64,000 nt of DNA, from the NCBI GenBank assembly GCA_011947345.1, contig JAAVTG010001003.1, positions 682,001 through 746,000 of the forward strand, in the 5' to 3' direction. Shown here piece after piece: positions 10,501 to 21,344 of this stretch. The stretch's first letter is position 1, and every line of letters starts with the position of its first letter. A model generated the notes under the pieces. The model was not told the origin of the DNA, ran no database searches, and saw nothing but the letters and a program-made list of their open reading frames with translations. The translations under genes and the position numbers were made by a program. The stretch comes from Phytophthora quininea. Lineage: Eukaryota; Oomycota; Peronosporomycetes; Peronosporales; Peronosporaceae.

Positions 10501-13375
10501 GCGGAATTGCGGTTGCATCCAGCAGAGAAAGAAGTTCTAGCACTTCTCCGGGTACTCGGGACCTGCCATACTATGGTCACTGGGAAGACGATCCGGGTCT
10601 ATACGCGCTACTCCGTTTTAGCCTGGCTCTTCAAGTCCAATACCCTGGATGGACAGTGCCTGCGGTGGCGAGTCCACCTCGCCCCACACGACCTGGATAT
10701 TCGGCGGGTCGAGAACGACGAAGATGGTCTGGCGGCCATCATGGGAGCGGGAATTACTCCTCGGGAACACTTAGATGAAATAGCGGAGGAGTTGATCCCG
10801 GCTAAGGGCCAGAAGGTCCGAAGTCCCCCAATCAGTCTGGAAATGCTTTCCACTGGTCACGAAGGCTACTTGCTCAGTTTCGACGGAGCGGCCAAGCGAG
10901 ACGGGACCGGGGCCGCCGCGTGTGTCCTGTGGCGACTTCCCGGTTGGGAGGTTATAGAAGCCCAAGGACACGCCCTGAGTGGTGTCACGGTTAACCAAGC
11001 GGAGTACGAAGGTTTACTGAGAGGCCTCCACCTGGCCCGCACCCACGAGGTCCGAGACCTGGTGGTCGTTGGAGACTCCCGACTGGCTATCCAGCAAGTA
11101 CAAGGCATCATTGGATGCACCCAGCCCCACCTGGTGAGGCTGCTGACACAGGTCGAGGACGCTCAGAAGTGGTTTGCATCGGTAAGGCTGGTCCACGTCA
11201 AGAGAGACTTCAACGCCGCAGCCGATTATGTCTCCAAGAGAGTGCTCCAGGACCAGTCAACCTTCAGCATTGGTAACCCCAAGAGTTGGAGTTGCTCCGG
11301 AGTCTGAACCGCATCCACGAGAAGCTGCTGAAGGACCCGGACCCACGCGAAACTTTGTTGGTAGCCGCCGTATTCACAGCAGCAGCCCAGAGGGTCCGGG
11401 ATTTCGAAGTACTCGGACCCGTCCGGCCAGGTGTGTTTGTTACTACTCGGGCCCAAGCCCGTATCAACCCCCATCCTGAGGAGTCAACAGGACCAAAAGC
11501 GCAACCTAGGTCCCAGGCCTGTGACTACCCAGACACCGAATCTCCACCGAGGCCGGGCCTAAGACATGACCCCGAGACCAGCAATGATCCCGGTCCCGAC
11601 GCACCTGCCCACTCCGAGACGGAAGGTGGCAACCAAGCAGACCGCGAAGACGAATTCGCTGGCAATGCTCCGGTGCGACCAGGTCAGAAACCAGAGATCA
11701 GCCCCGGAATCGCTCGGGAAAAGAGGTGGAGGCGTGTTTGCGCCCACCAGAAGTTGGACCCGGGTCTTGCTCCTCTGCGAGCCTTCCTGCAAGGCCGGAC
11801 AAAGAGGATGTCTCTCAAAGAAGCGAGACATCTAGCGAAGATCGCGGACCAGTTCGTCCTGGATGACCGGGATATGCTATTTTATGTGGCCCGGAAAACC
11901 CCAGACCGCCCACGCGAGATTTCAGACAAGCTCCGGCTGGTAGTGCCCCGGGACCTCCAGCAAGATGTCTTGCACCTGTGCCATACGGATATGCAAGGTG
12001 GGCACCAAGGGATCATCCGGACTTACGAGCGACTACGTTGCGAATTCTACTGGGTCGGTATGTTCGCCTCCGTAGAGAAGTACGTCAAAGAATGTATGGA
12101 TTGCACGACGGCGAAAGGAGCACCCCGGAACCCGGGTCCCTCACCCGGGAACTTCCTAGCCACGAGACCGTTCCAGATAGTATCTATGGACTTTGTGATT
12201 CCACTTCCGAAGACGACTCGAGGTAATGTGGCCTTGTTGTTGTTTCAGTGCGCCTTCTCCGGTTTTGTCATGTGCAAAGCAATGAGCACCACTTCGGCCC
12301 AGGATTGTGCCGAGGCCTACGAAGAATGCGTTTTCCGGAGGTTCGGGGCCAGCGAAATCATTCGACATGACCGGGACCCCAGGTTCATGAGCCGGGTCTT
12401 TCGGCACTTCCGGGACATGATCGGCAGCCAGCAGCGGGCGACCCTAGCATACAGGCCTCAGGCCAACGGCCAACAGGAGAGGTCTGTACAGACGGTGATT
12501 CGGAGCGTCAAGTCGTACGTCCGGACCGTGGACCAGAGCGATTGGGACGAACTGGCCGAAAAACTGATGTGGGCCTTGAACACGTCGTATGATTTCACTC
12601 GGCACGAGACTCCGTTCTATCTAGTCCACGGTTGGGACTCGCAAGATACCGTTCATGCGATGCTGTCCGGAGCACCCAGAGACCTGGAACTCCGGGACGC
12701 GTACGAGTGGAGGCTTAAGGTACAACGCCAGGAGGAGTACGCTCGGGCCTGGGCCCGGGACCTCCAGCTGGAGGCAAAGACCCGTCGATCGAGAGAACAC
12801 AACCGCCGTTGGAAGGAGCTATCCGACCGGTTCAAAGAAGGTTTCGAAGTTGGTGAGTCCGCTTGGCTATACCTGGCCCAATTCCACCCCGACTCACGAA
12901 GAAGTTGGCACATCTGTGGCATGGCCCGTTCCGAATCGTAGAAAAGAGCGAGGACTTCAGGTGTCGACTGCAAGTGGAAGGGACCGACTATCGAGTGTAC
13001 CCCTGGGTCCACGTGAGTCGTTCGAAGCCCAGAGTGGTGTTCCCGAGCCGGCCCACAGATGAGGTCCAGGTCCCCGAGGACGGCGACTTCGATGCAGCGT
13101 TACTCAGAGAAGACAGTTGGGAGGCGGATGAAGGCGCCGGCGAATTCGAAGTGGAGGCCATCCTGGATGTTCGATGGATGTCCCGGACCCGGTCCAGCCG
13201 AAAAGTAAAAGAATACTTGATACGCTGGAAAGGATATGAGTCCCTGGACTGGGTCCCACAGAGCCGTTTGAACTGCGGTCGGCTTTTGTACGAGTTCGAC
13301 AAAGGAGAGCGAGCTCGAGCACGTTTCCGCGCCATGCAGGCTGGAGACGAGCTGCCGGACGTGGAAGTCCAGTAG
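7503..13375 (+). CDS. pol: Ty3 Pol: protease, RT, two RNase H domains, integrase, chromodomain
   Basis: It begins in the -1 frame overlapping the end of gag. Aspartic protease: LDSGAS, with D at 7818-7820, then a GIDCLLGMNF flap/core. Reverse transcriptase: about 9290-10200, with LDMASGFW, FGLKNAP and the catalytic YIDD at 9958-9969. A Ty3-type RNase H follows (10370-10620). A second RNase H1-like domain (10860-11250) has SFDGAAKRDG, NQAEYEGLLRGL and VVGDSRLAI. Integrase: zinc-binding H-H-C-C (about 11970-12110); D, D and E in SMDFV, HDRDPRF and ANGQQER; a GPF motif (LWHGPFRIVE). A chromodomain (about 13139-13300, EYLIRWKGY) comes last. Frame changes near 8945, 9870, 11285 and 12880 are each -1. 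The stop is at 13373-13375. A roughly 50-residue acidic/Ser-Gly insertion precedes YIDD. Confidence 0.88.
7515..7562 (+). promoter_or_regulatory. Candidate programmed -1 frameshift signal at gag-pol
   Basis: The heptamer GTTAAAC (7515-7521) is phased G_TTA_AAC in the gag frame, two codons before the gag stop. After a 4-nt spacer comes a two-part hairpin: AGGCTCG (7526-7532) pairs with CGAGCCT (7556-7562), and inside it CTGGTTT (7533-7539) pairs with AAACCAG (7542-7548), leaving a 7-nt bulge. The pol frame is exactly -1 to gag and is open from 7503, so slippage here would make Gag-Pol. GUUAAAC is a known -1 shift site in equine arteritis virus. Every other frame change in this element is also -1, so a missing base inside 7503-7527 is the alternative; the heptamer and stem argue for a real signal. 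Confidence 0.6.
9845..9868 (+). repeat. Tandem hexamer (TCCGGG)x4 within RT
   Basis: Four perfect copies encode alternating Ser-Gly inside the reverse transcriptase insertion. The frame change between the finger/palm part and the YIDD part lies in or just after this repeat, where a miscounted or slipped base is likely. Confidence 0.85.
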
Positions 13376-13617
13376 CCAAAACGGCTTTGGGATCAGGGCC
13401 CGATGCGATCCGGGCCCGACCTGTCATCCCCCAAAGCCAAAAGAAACACTTTGTGATGACAATGCATATTTTCATGGAATTACATGTGGAAAACGGCGAG
13501 GACTAAGAAGGAGAACGAAGAACGCACGGGTGATCTTGTGCAAAACGTGAATTAAAATGAAAGTTACGACTACGCGGACTGTGCTAGCTGTCGAGCGAGG
13601 CCTCAGTCCGATGACAC

Positions 13618-16600
13618 TCACGGGCTATCAGCTTCAATCACCGGGAGGTCATCAGGCACAGGTATCAGGAACCGCTCGCGCTCGTGACGAGGAATCCAGC
13701 GAGCCGCCACGAGAGCTGGGACGCTGTTCATCACGTCGCCCTTCAAGTCCGGAGTGCTCCAGTAAGACCGGGCGGGCTCGTACATGTCGACCTGTTCGAT
13801 CTGCTCTTTCAAGTCCCACTCGGTCACGGGGTCCGCCAGGATCCACGGGCAGACATCCCTCGTCCGACGCCACAGCCCGGGCTCCGTCCAGAAAATGGCG
13901 CGTTCGGCCTCAGGGAGTTCCCGGATCCGACGACGTAGCGGAGCACGTGCCGCCTTCCAGGCTCGGGCTCGAGTCCGACGTTCGGTATACAAACCTTTGC
14001 AGGGCCCCTCGCCTCGAGCGATAGGCGTCCAATGGTTCCGCTCCCAGAAAGCCCGACGGAATTGGTACATGTGGAGCACATAGTCTTTGATGACCTGGCG
14101 CCCAGCATCACTGAGACTGTCCAGGTCCCGGAAAAACCAGAAAAGCTTGATTCGGTCCCGGAACATAACGTCCCAGGGCATCAACTGGCCGTGAAGTCGC
14201 GGACGCATCGAAACCGTAAACGACTCGGGCTCGAGACGACTCTGGGCCTGACGCGTTGACGCTGGACCACACTGGTATTGCGGAAAGCCCCGTGTCTGAT
14301 GGCGTCGTCCCAACGGCGTCCCAGACCAGTGTACCTTAATCCCCGGACGTGCCAAGACTTGGAGTCCGGGTTCGGAAGTTGGATCGTGTCGAAATGGGTG
14401 TCAGGATCGAACGCCAGATCCCGGACCCGAGCGCTCAAAACTTCTTCGGGGTCCGGCTCAGATACCTCCGTGTCGGAGGCGGAGGTGACTTCAATGGCCG
14501 CCGCTGGCCGGGGAACTGGCTGGAGCGGTGGAGACGACATCGAACGAGAACGACTCCTCTTGGTGGCGGGCCTAGGTTGTCGGCCACCCTTAGAAGACCC
14601 CGTCGTTTTCTTGGGGAAGTCCCTCACTCCCCGACGCGCTCTCGTCCGAGTCCGAAGGCGTGGCCGAGTCAGGGGCCTCCACTGGTACATCAGGCCAGGG
14701 ATTGTCGATCCCCACTTCCCACTCCGAGGCTTCGGCCTCACGGACAGCCCGATCGAAATACTCTTCGGGCACGAATATGACCCAAGGGACGTCGTCCAAA
14801 ATCTGGAGGCACAACAATCTCCGGAGAATCTCGACCAGAGGTCCCCGGCGGAGGCGGCAATGGACTTGGATCTCCTCCCCGACGAAAGCTGTCGTGCAGA
14901 TCATCTCTGCGTCATGAATATCCGTCAAAATGGAGTCCATCCGAAGGAGCTCCAGGATATCAGGGCGGACGCGGTCCAGGCCACATCGGGGCGGCAACAA
15001 TCCCAGTATGTCTTTATCGGAGCGGACCGGGTCGGCTTCGTCTTCCAGGGCCCGATAGAAGGGACTCTTGCGGTCTGGCTGAGGACTGTACCCATCGGGT
15101 CGAATTTTTCGTTCGCCATCCGGGGACATCCGAGGGCCCATGACGGCCAGGGGAACTGAGCCCCCTCCGAGGCGTCCGAACGATGACTACCTTCAGAACC
15201 TGAGTCCGAATCGCCTGGGACCTCCATATCTTGGTCCTCCGGGGCGGCTTCACTCTCGGGGCTCGAATGGGGCTCGCTCTGGGCTTCCATATCCTGGTCC
15301 ACCCGGTCAGCCTCATCTCCGGAGTTAGCCTCCGGCCCACCTTGGGACTCCGTGACTTGACCTTCGCGCGCCGTCTCTCCTTTCCCCGGTCCGGAGCTGC
15401 CGACACTCGCCCCGTGAGCGTCGTTTTCTCCGAATTCATACTCGCCCTCCTCATGAATCAGCTCCACCTACTCCCAGCCGTACCCTTTGCGGACGAGAGT
15501 TGCTGAAACGATGTCCGATCCGCGGGAAGACCAGCCCCAGACTTGCTCGTAGACGAAAAGTTTGCGGCAGACCCCGCCAAATTTGCGCCAGTTGACACCC
15601 CGCCTTTAGACGCCGCGGTGTCAGCCCCGACCCCGGCCTCGGAAGTTGAGTCGTCCAACTCCGCAGTGTGCGACGCCTGGGCCATTGCCGTCCCGGTCCG
15701 GATCGCCGTGACCGTCAGCTGATCCGCCGGAGGTTGACGAGCAATCCAGGCCGCGACGAACCGCTCCAATGCAGCCACGTCGCCGAATAGTCCGCTCGGG
15801 CCCTGGTCCCTGAGCCGACGTATCAGGTCCGACGTGTCAGGGAGAGTTGGGACCCGGGCCAACTGCTCCTCGAGAACCGTAACCCGATGCTGAAGGTCCT
15901 TGACCTGGTCCCGGTAGCCCGCGCGTTCGTCCCGCACCAGGGCCAGCTCGTCCTGGCACAGGTTCCGCTCTATCAGAGCTCGGTCCAGCTCGTGCTTCAA
16001 CACTGACACTTCCGCGGTCACGTCGTCCCAGTCCTGGACCACCCGCTCCGCTTCCCGAAGAGCCTGTCGTGAGACCTCCAACTGGGCCTCCAACACTCGT
16101 CGTTGGCGTATCTCGCCCTCCAAGATCAGCCGAGTACGGGTCGTCAAGTCATCCACCTCGGTCTGAGCCTGGTGTGCCAGGCCCTGGCAATGGAGACGGA
16201 AGTCCTGTGCAGCCTCATCCCGGGCCCGGAGGGCCAGGCGCAAAGAGTTTCAAGCCGCCGGACAGAACGTTGGCTATCGGGACCCTCCGTAGTCGACCCA
16301 TCCTCCGCACTCTCTAGCTCGTGGACGCGGTGAAGTGCAAGTCGTAATGCGTCACAGTTGTTGAGCAGCCGGAATCCAAACGCCTCGGGCCCGAAGAAAT
16401 TCATCAACGGCGCCGTTTGTAACTCGGCCATCCTCGGCCCACCTTGAGGGGATAGGAGACCGCCGGACGCACCCCGGGGCCGAGGCATGAGAATGTCCTG
16501 CGCAATGCCGGCCCAGTCAGGTATGAGTCGGTCTAGGACCCGCAGTTCGTCTGCATCCAGCGTCGGGACCCGGACCGAAGCGTGAGCGACCCCTCGATGT

Positions 16601-17086
16601 CCCGTAAACCGGCAGAGAAGTCTCGGTCTTGGAGAAGGTGGAGCACCGACACGGACGCTGGCAAGTTCACATGCGTTGGGGACTGGAGGGATTGAGGAGA
16701 AGCGCGCAGGAAGCCAGTCTCCGAGCCGCCTGCAGCTGGATCCACCGGGGCCGCCCCAGTCACGACTCGACCCGACTCTCGCTCGACCTCCGGGTCAGGA
16801 AAGGCCAGAATCCGCTCGCGAAGCCGGACGTCAGCAGACGATAAGGCAGTATCTGCAGCACCGTCATCGCCCAGGAGCGCCCGGTCCGCAGCGCGTCGAG
16901 GTTCGCCGGCGACCAGGCTGGCCAACGTCTCCAAACCGGCGCTTGCAAACGGAGGCTCGGGAGTATCGGAGTCCGGTGTTATGGGCACGCCACGCTGGGG
17001 CACGCTGTGAACAGGCCCGCAGGGGCAGTGGTCTTGACTGAAGAGGGAGGCCCTGGCGACGCCGAAGGCGAACCTTTCGCCGACAT
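13618..17086 (-). CDS. Antisense gene of the Ty3 element: coiled-coil/acidic protein, unrecognised
   Basis: It lies between the integrase stop and the 3' LTR, on the strand opposite to pol and convergent with it. The likely start is ATG 17084-17086 (MSAKGSPSASPG) and the stop is TGA at 13618-13620. Open frames tile the whole 3.5 kb, most changing in the direction expected for single missing bases. Regions in order: a disordered N-terminus; a segment from 16488 (MPRPRGASGG) leading into a long coiled coil (about 15830-16300, Glu/Arg/Leu rich); a Ser/Thr/Ala linker; a Glu/Asp-rich stretch (15200-15470); a globular piece (14640-15140); a basic patch with KRSRSRS near 14560; and a C-terminal domain rich in Trp and Arg (13620-14200). 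I know no family for it. It could be a structural, silencing or regulatory protein of the element. Confidence 0.65.
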
Positions 17087-17743
17087 GGTGCAGGCGGCGT
17101 CCGACGGTTTGGAAGAAAATCTCGGAATGACGAAGGCATCGAGAGGTCCCTCGACCAATGACAGGCCGCGTTGAGCGACACGTCCAGAAGTTCAAGATGT
17201 CCCTAGACCGGGCCTCACATACGACACTGCTGGTGTTGATGTTTATGGACCGGGGCCAGCCCGGGACGCGACGTGAGAAGAATTCTGAGTGATGGCCCTG
17301 GGACCGGGACCAACCGTGCGGTGAAGTACGATGACGACTGTCCTTGGAGTTCACGGCCCCGGAGCAAGACCAGGCCTGCGATGCTGCCTGGTGGTAACAA
17401 ACCCCTGAGTGTGATGGCCCCGGACCGGGGCCCAGTAGGGACGCTGTGCAATGACGATTGTCACTCCGACGCGGAGGCCCCGAACCCAGGCCGACGTGTG
17501 TCGCGATGTGCCGGCAGAACCTGCAGGCTAAGGAACAGCCCAGGATGGAAGATACAATGTCTCGTGATGATCCCAGTCCCGGGATCGGGATCGACCCGTG
17601 ATGACCACGGTGACCCAAGACAATATGGGCTCCTAGATGTTCGGCGCGGCCACGAAGTTCTACACGGCTCAGGGCCATGGATGCTCTGCTCCTCGAGCCG
17701 ACCCCGCCACGGGTCCACGTCAAGGCGCCAAGCATGGGGCGGT
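17087..17743. other. 3' untranslated stretch of the Ty3 element; possible antisense promoter
   Basis: About 650 bases between the antisense start codon and the 3' LTR. A minus-strand frame is open from inside the LTR through it, but it has no recognisable protein features and Pro/Ser/Arg-rich composition. Any promoter for the antisense gene should lie here or in the LTR. Confidence 0.4.
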
Positions 17744-18820
17744 TGTGGCATAGTGCCGAGGACTTTCGTGTCAGCCCCCGCCTCACCGGGACCCGGGCCA
17801 CTGGTGTGGACCACATCGGGTATGGACCAGGGCATATCGGGACCGGGACCAGTGGTGTGAACCACACCAGGACCCAGGTTTCAAGTTGTCCCGTCTCGCG
17901 GTCCCGGTCAGTATCACTTCTCCGGACCATACTCAGGCCAAGTCAAGTCAGAAGAATCCACCGCGAAGTGACACTCTCTTCCTGAGATGTGTCACGGTGC
18001 TGCCGATCCGGACCATATTGGGCCCCGGTCAAGTGCGATGGGCCATAGTGTCCCCAAGTCAAGTCTATCAACATACGCACCCGGGCCGCGTCAGGGTATC
18101 GCCGAAGGCAGCAGACCTGGCCCCGGACCGGATCCATAGCGAAACCAAGTATATTTCATAGGAACGTAACTCGCCCCGGCGAAGGCTGGGGCGGCCAATT
18201 CAGTCTACCTTTTTCCCTCGAGCGCGCAAGTGTTATATTCAGTGCGATCGTCTGGGACCAGGGCCACAGAGGGCCGGAGCTGTGCTTAAGGCTATCCCGG
18301 TAATATTTCCATTCTCTTTGCCTTCGTTCCCCCAGGGAGTTAGGCATTTCATATTTGTGTGTCCCGGCAGCGGTCTGGCCGACCCGGGTTTGCACATTCC
18401 ATATTTCTAGGGCCATCGCCCCGGAGTCTTCCGTCCGAAAGAACAGAGTGTATATTATATATTGTGTGTCGTGTTCCCGGTCCCGGACCCAGGCAGTGTC
18501 CCGGACCGTTGTGTGTATAACTGCCGCCCGCAGCTCACCTGTACCAGGTCGAGACGTTCATTGAACAACTCGGTGACCGGTCCCTGATCAAAACAACCGT
18601 TTTTCGAAGGGGGTACACAAGGTGAAGGTACTGACCGGCCCAGGGCCCTCCCGTTCCCGGTCCCGAACAGGGTCCCGAAGAACTCTTGTGTGGGAGGATC
18701 CCCAGGTCACGGCCCCGGATAAATCCCTCGTCCGGGCGGAGCCGTCTGACTCACTTGGGAGTATCACGTGTTATTAAAAAAACACCAGGAGGTGGTAAAT
18801 AGCCCAAGCGCTACATCACA
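17744..18820 (+). repeat. 3' LTR of Ty3 element
   Basis: 1077 bp, TG...CA. Differences from the 5' LTR that I could see: third base T instead of G; G instead of A in the early GGTATGGACC context; one fewer C at the run near 18419; A to G near 18639; and one extra C in the run near 18650. It is followed by the TCAC target copy. Confidence 0.95.
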
Positions 18821-18824
18821 TCAC
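18821..18824. repeat. Target-site duplication TCAC, right copy
   Basis: Directly follows the CA of the 3' LTR and matches 2274-2277. Confidence 0.85.
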
Positions 18825-20209
18825 ACTCTTGCCAAAGACATCGCCGGACTGGCAACCCACTGCGGACAACCGAAGGCGTGACTGTCGATCCATGTCTGTC
18901 GTTAAGATATGTTTTTCTCCATGCGTCTTGAATACGTTCTTCCAGCCGAAGATCTTCGGCACTCATCTTTCCTCCTCCTCGTCATCAGCGCCACAATATT
19001 CGTCGTCGTATTCCAGACTGTGGCAGCGAGAGTGATTCACTCTTGTGTCAAAGTTGCGCATACCATCTTTAATAGCACCAGCGATCGTAGCTGCTGCCGC
19101 TTCAAGACTGCGCTCAAGCGTGGCGTTAATTTGTGCAGCGAAGGTGTTCCGGTCGATGTCGCAGGGAGGTGTTTGGATGTGCTCGTTATCGCATTCACGT
19201 TCTGTCTTCGCGGTTTCGTCAACAGAGTTACTTGGATGCGCGCTCTGGCGGTGTAGCTGTTTCTGGAGAATTGACATCGCATCAGCCTGGCGCTGCACCT
19301 GCAGATTGACCTCTGCCTGCGTGTTCGTCAGAGCACGTTGTACTCTTGCCTCCAATTTGCTCTCACTGTGCGTCACTAGCTCCAATACAAGTTGTCAAAC
19401 ATATTCGCGTACAGGGCCTTCCACACCACTCGAAATACCACGCTGCAATTCCTCGCGAGCACGAGCAAGCTCGACTTCGAGTTTCTTTTAATATCAGCAG
19501 CTGCACTTGCAGACGCCTCTGCTACCAACTTGCCCACTAGCTGAGTTGTATCCTCCCCTGTCGCCGCCTTGTCCGTCATCGCCACGATTTTCTCGTCCAC
19601 CATCTGATGAATGTGAGTGGTGATTGCTTCCAGACTGCTGCTCACCTTGGTCTCAAGCTCGTCAACGCGAGCACTTGCACCATTCGTTTGGGCAGCGATC
19701 GCCATCTGAGACGAACGTGCTTCTTGTTGCACTACCTGCAATGCTTTGGCCAGCTTCTCGTTCACGAACGTTTCAATCTGCGATGACCTCTCACTGTCCA
19801 GCAACTGGAGCCTCTGGAACTGCTCTTGGAGCTCTGTCTGCGTTGCTGTTAAAGCTTCACCAAGGCGTTCGGCAATAAATCGCTCCTGGTTTGTAAGCTG
19901 TTGCACATTTGCCTCGGTTGAAGCTTGAACAGCCATCAAGGCGGCGTTCTGCGCGTCACTTTGTCCTTGCTGCCGATGCTGTAGGAGCGTTTGCTCATCA
20001 GCCAGGGCCTGTGTCTGCGCGATGATGTGCTGGGCAAGATCAACAAGACGAGAATCAGCGCCTGCATTGAACGTCATGGCCGATGGCTGCACGTCGCTGG
20101 GGAGATTGACGATTGCAGATTCTTCTACAGACGCGAGGTCATCGACTTGGACAGCAACGTCGCCGCCTTGGGCCCGTAAGGCTGCAGCCTGTGCTCGAGT
20201 TAGCACCAT
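18821..20209 (-). pseudogene. Coiled-coil (gag-like) gene interrupted by the Ty3 element, 5' portion
   Basis: The likely start is ATG 20207-20209 (MVLTRAQAAALRAQ). The product is Gln/Ala/Glu-rich with long heptad stretches and few aromatics, resembling Gag-type or other coiled-coil scaffold proteins; no domain is certain. The frame changes near 19490 and then meets an in-frame TGA near 19413 before resuming to 18963. There the stop TGA overlaps the next ATG (ATGA), and the new frame runs into the LTR boundary. Removing the 16.5-kb insertion and one TCAC joins this frame to 1973-2277. The in-frame TGA suggests real decay, or two sequence errors. I infer an older retroelement gag split by the Ty3 insertion. 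Confidence 0.6.
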
Positions 20210-20363
20210 CTTCTCGGAAGGGGGCGAATTTATTCTCTGGCTGCTCAAGATCTCGTTAAATTGCACTTGGGAAATCAGCCAATAAAGAAAAACGCATTTT
20301 TGGGCCAATGATTCCGGCGAATTGCGAACCCGCTCGGGGAGCGCGCCCTTCGCGAGTCCGGCT

Positions 20364-20437
20364 CGTGAGGTTTTCGGGAGCCCCAAAACCTCACGAACCG
20401 GGCTCGTAAGGTTTTACGGCTCCCCCAAAACCTCAGG
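20364..20437. repeat. Two tandem hairpins with related arms
   Basis: CGTGAGGTTTT (20364-20374) is perfectly complementary to AAAACCTCACG (20385-20395) around a 10-nt loop. A second, imperfect copy with the same GGTTTT/AAAACC core follows at about 20405-20437. The GGCTCGT unit starts each copy. This marks the edge between the GC-rich coiled-coil locus and AT-rich sequence and could be an element terminus. Confidence 0.75.
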
Positions 20438-21131
20438 AGCCCGGCTCGTCGCCAGCTCGTCCGAGGCTTGGTGAGACCTACAAAGAAATAAAATTATATT
20501 TAAACTTTTATTAAAACTTTTAGTATTTTTAACAAAACCTATAGATAACATAGCATAAACCATACCTAGATAACCAAATACATTTGTTTTTAGCAAAAGC
20601 TGCAGCAACTTGACTCAACGTTGCATCAGTCAACTTAGAACCCAAAGAGCACATGAAAAACAAAAGTACTCTCCAGACAAAAGTTGCCCATACAACAATC
20701 AGTCTACCCGCAACGTTCGTGTTCATGTTTTAATCCACCAGTGCTACATCAAAAGAATGCAACATGTACTCGAAGGGCACACCGAATAACTTAATTTTCT
20801 TACATGGAGTTGCTACAATATCACCGTGGAAGACGTATGCCATCTTGTTGTACGCAGCCGCCATGACCAAACGTCATTTCTAACACGATCATGTCTCAGT
20901 ACCAAAATCTGTTTAAATCTTCACAAATCTAGTCTCTTCGTGGACTTGATGTTCACATTTTTCGCTATTTCTACAAGGCTGACGAAATCTCTAACGCTTG
21001 CGTCATCTTCTTCGGCCTTGCCCAGGTACTTTAGCGCTGATCAGTGATTACTGTGATATTTTGGGTCTTTACTGTACTTATACGAGAACAAGCATAACTT
21101 CTAACTCGTTGTCACCATTGCACGAACCGGT
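20438..21131. other. AT-rich stretch without a supported gene
   Basis: Only short open frames, no family signature, no introns with flanking coding sequence. Probably decayed transposon sequence in view of the MULE fragment that follows. Confidence 0.4.
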
Positions 21132-21344
21132 TTGAACATTATACTTCCTGTTTATCAGTGCTGGCTTCGTGGAGAACCTCAATCCGATTTTATGTGGGCT
21201 ATGTCTGCTCTTCAGAAATTACTGATCGAATGCGGCATCTCGTTGCCTTGCGTAACTGTCACTGATCGTGGTCTTGTTTGCATGAATGCTTCGGACATTA
21301 CAGTGCTGGTCATAAATATACAGCCGACTCTATTTCGCGGCTAA
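21132..21344 (+). pseudogene. MULE transposase fragment
   Basis: A 70-codon open stretch reads FMWAMSALQKLL then PCVTVTDRGLVCMNA. This is the MULE core in which the second catalytic Asp lies in a TDRE/xA-(C)MNA motif; here the Glu of TDRE is Gly. The intact MULE at 46547-48619 has the parallel stretch VILTDRELACMNA. Nothing flanking is readable, so this is a decayed piece. Confidence 0.55.

Larger units (their letters stand above)
2278..18820 (+). mobile_element. Giant Ty3/gypsy LTR retrotransposon (16.5 kb), with chromodomain and dual RNase H
   Basis: The element is bounded by 1077-bp LTRs (2278-3354 and 17744-18820) that begin TG, end CA, and differ at only about three substitutions and two one-base indels, which implies recent insertion. 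Order on the plus strand: tRNA primer site, gag, protease, reverse transcriptase, RNase H, a second RNase H, integrase with GPF motif, chromodomain. The 3' 4.4 kb holds a long gene on the opposite strand. No strong polypurine tract is visible; the best candidate is the short G-rich AGCATGGGGCGG just before 17743. Base composition is GC-rich, with recurrent CCCGGTCCCGG-like words. Coding segments change frame about ten times, each time by -1, matching the single-base deletions seen in host genes here, so the element may be intact in reality. Confidence 0.93.

Noticed and set aside
16533..17930. 465-codon minus frame spanning the 3' LTR
   Set aside because: About half lies in LTR sequence that is also open beside the 5' LTR. 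Only the part below about 17000 belongs to the antisense gene.
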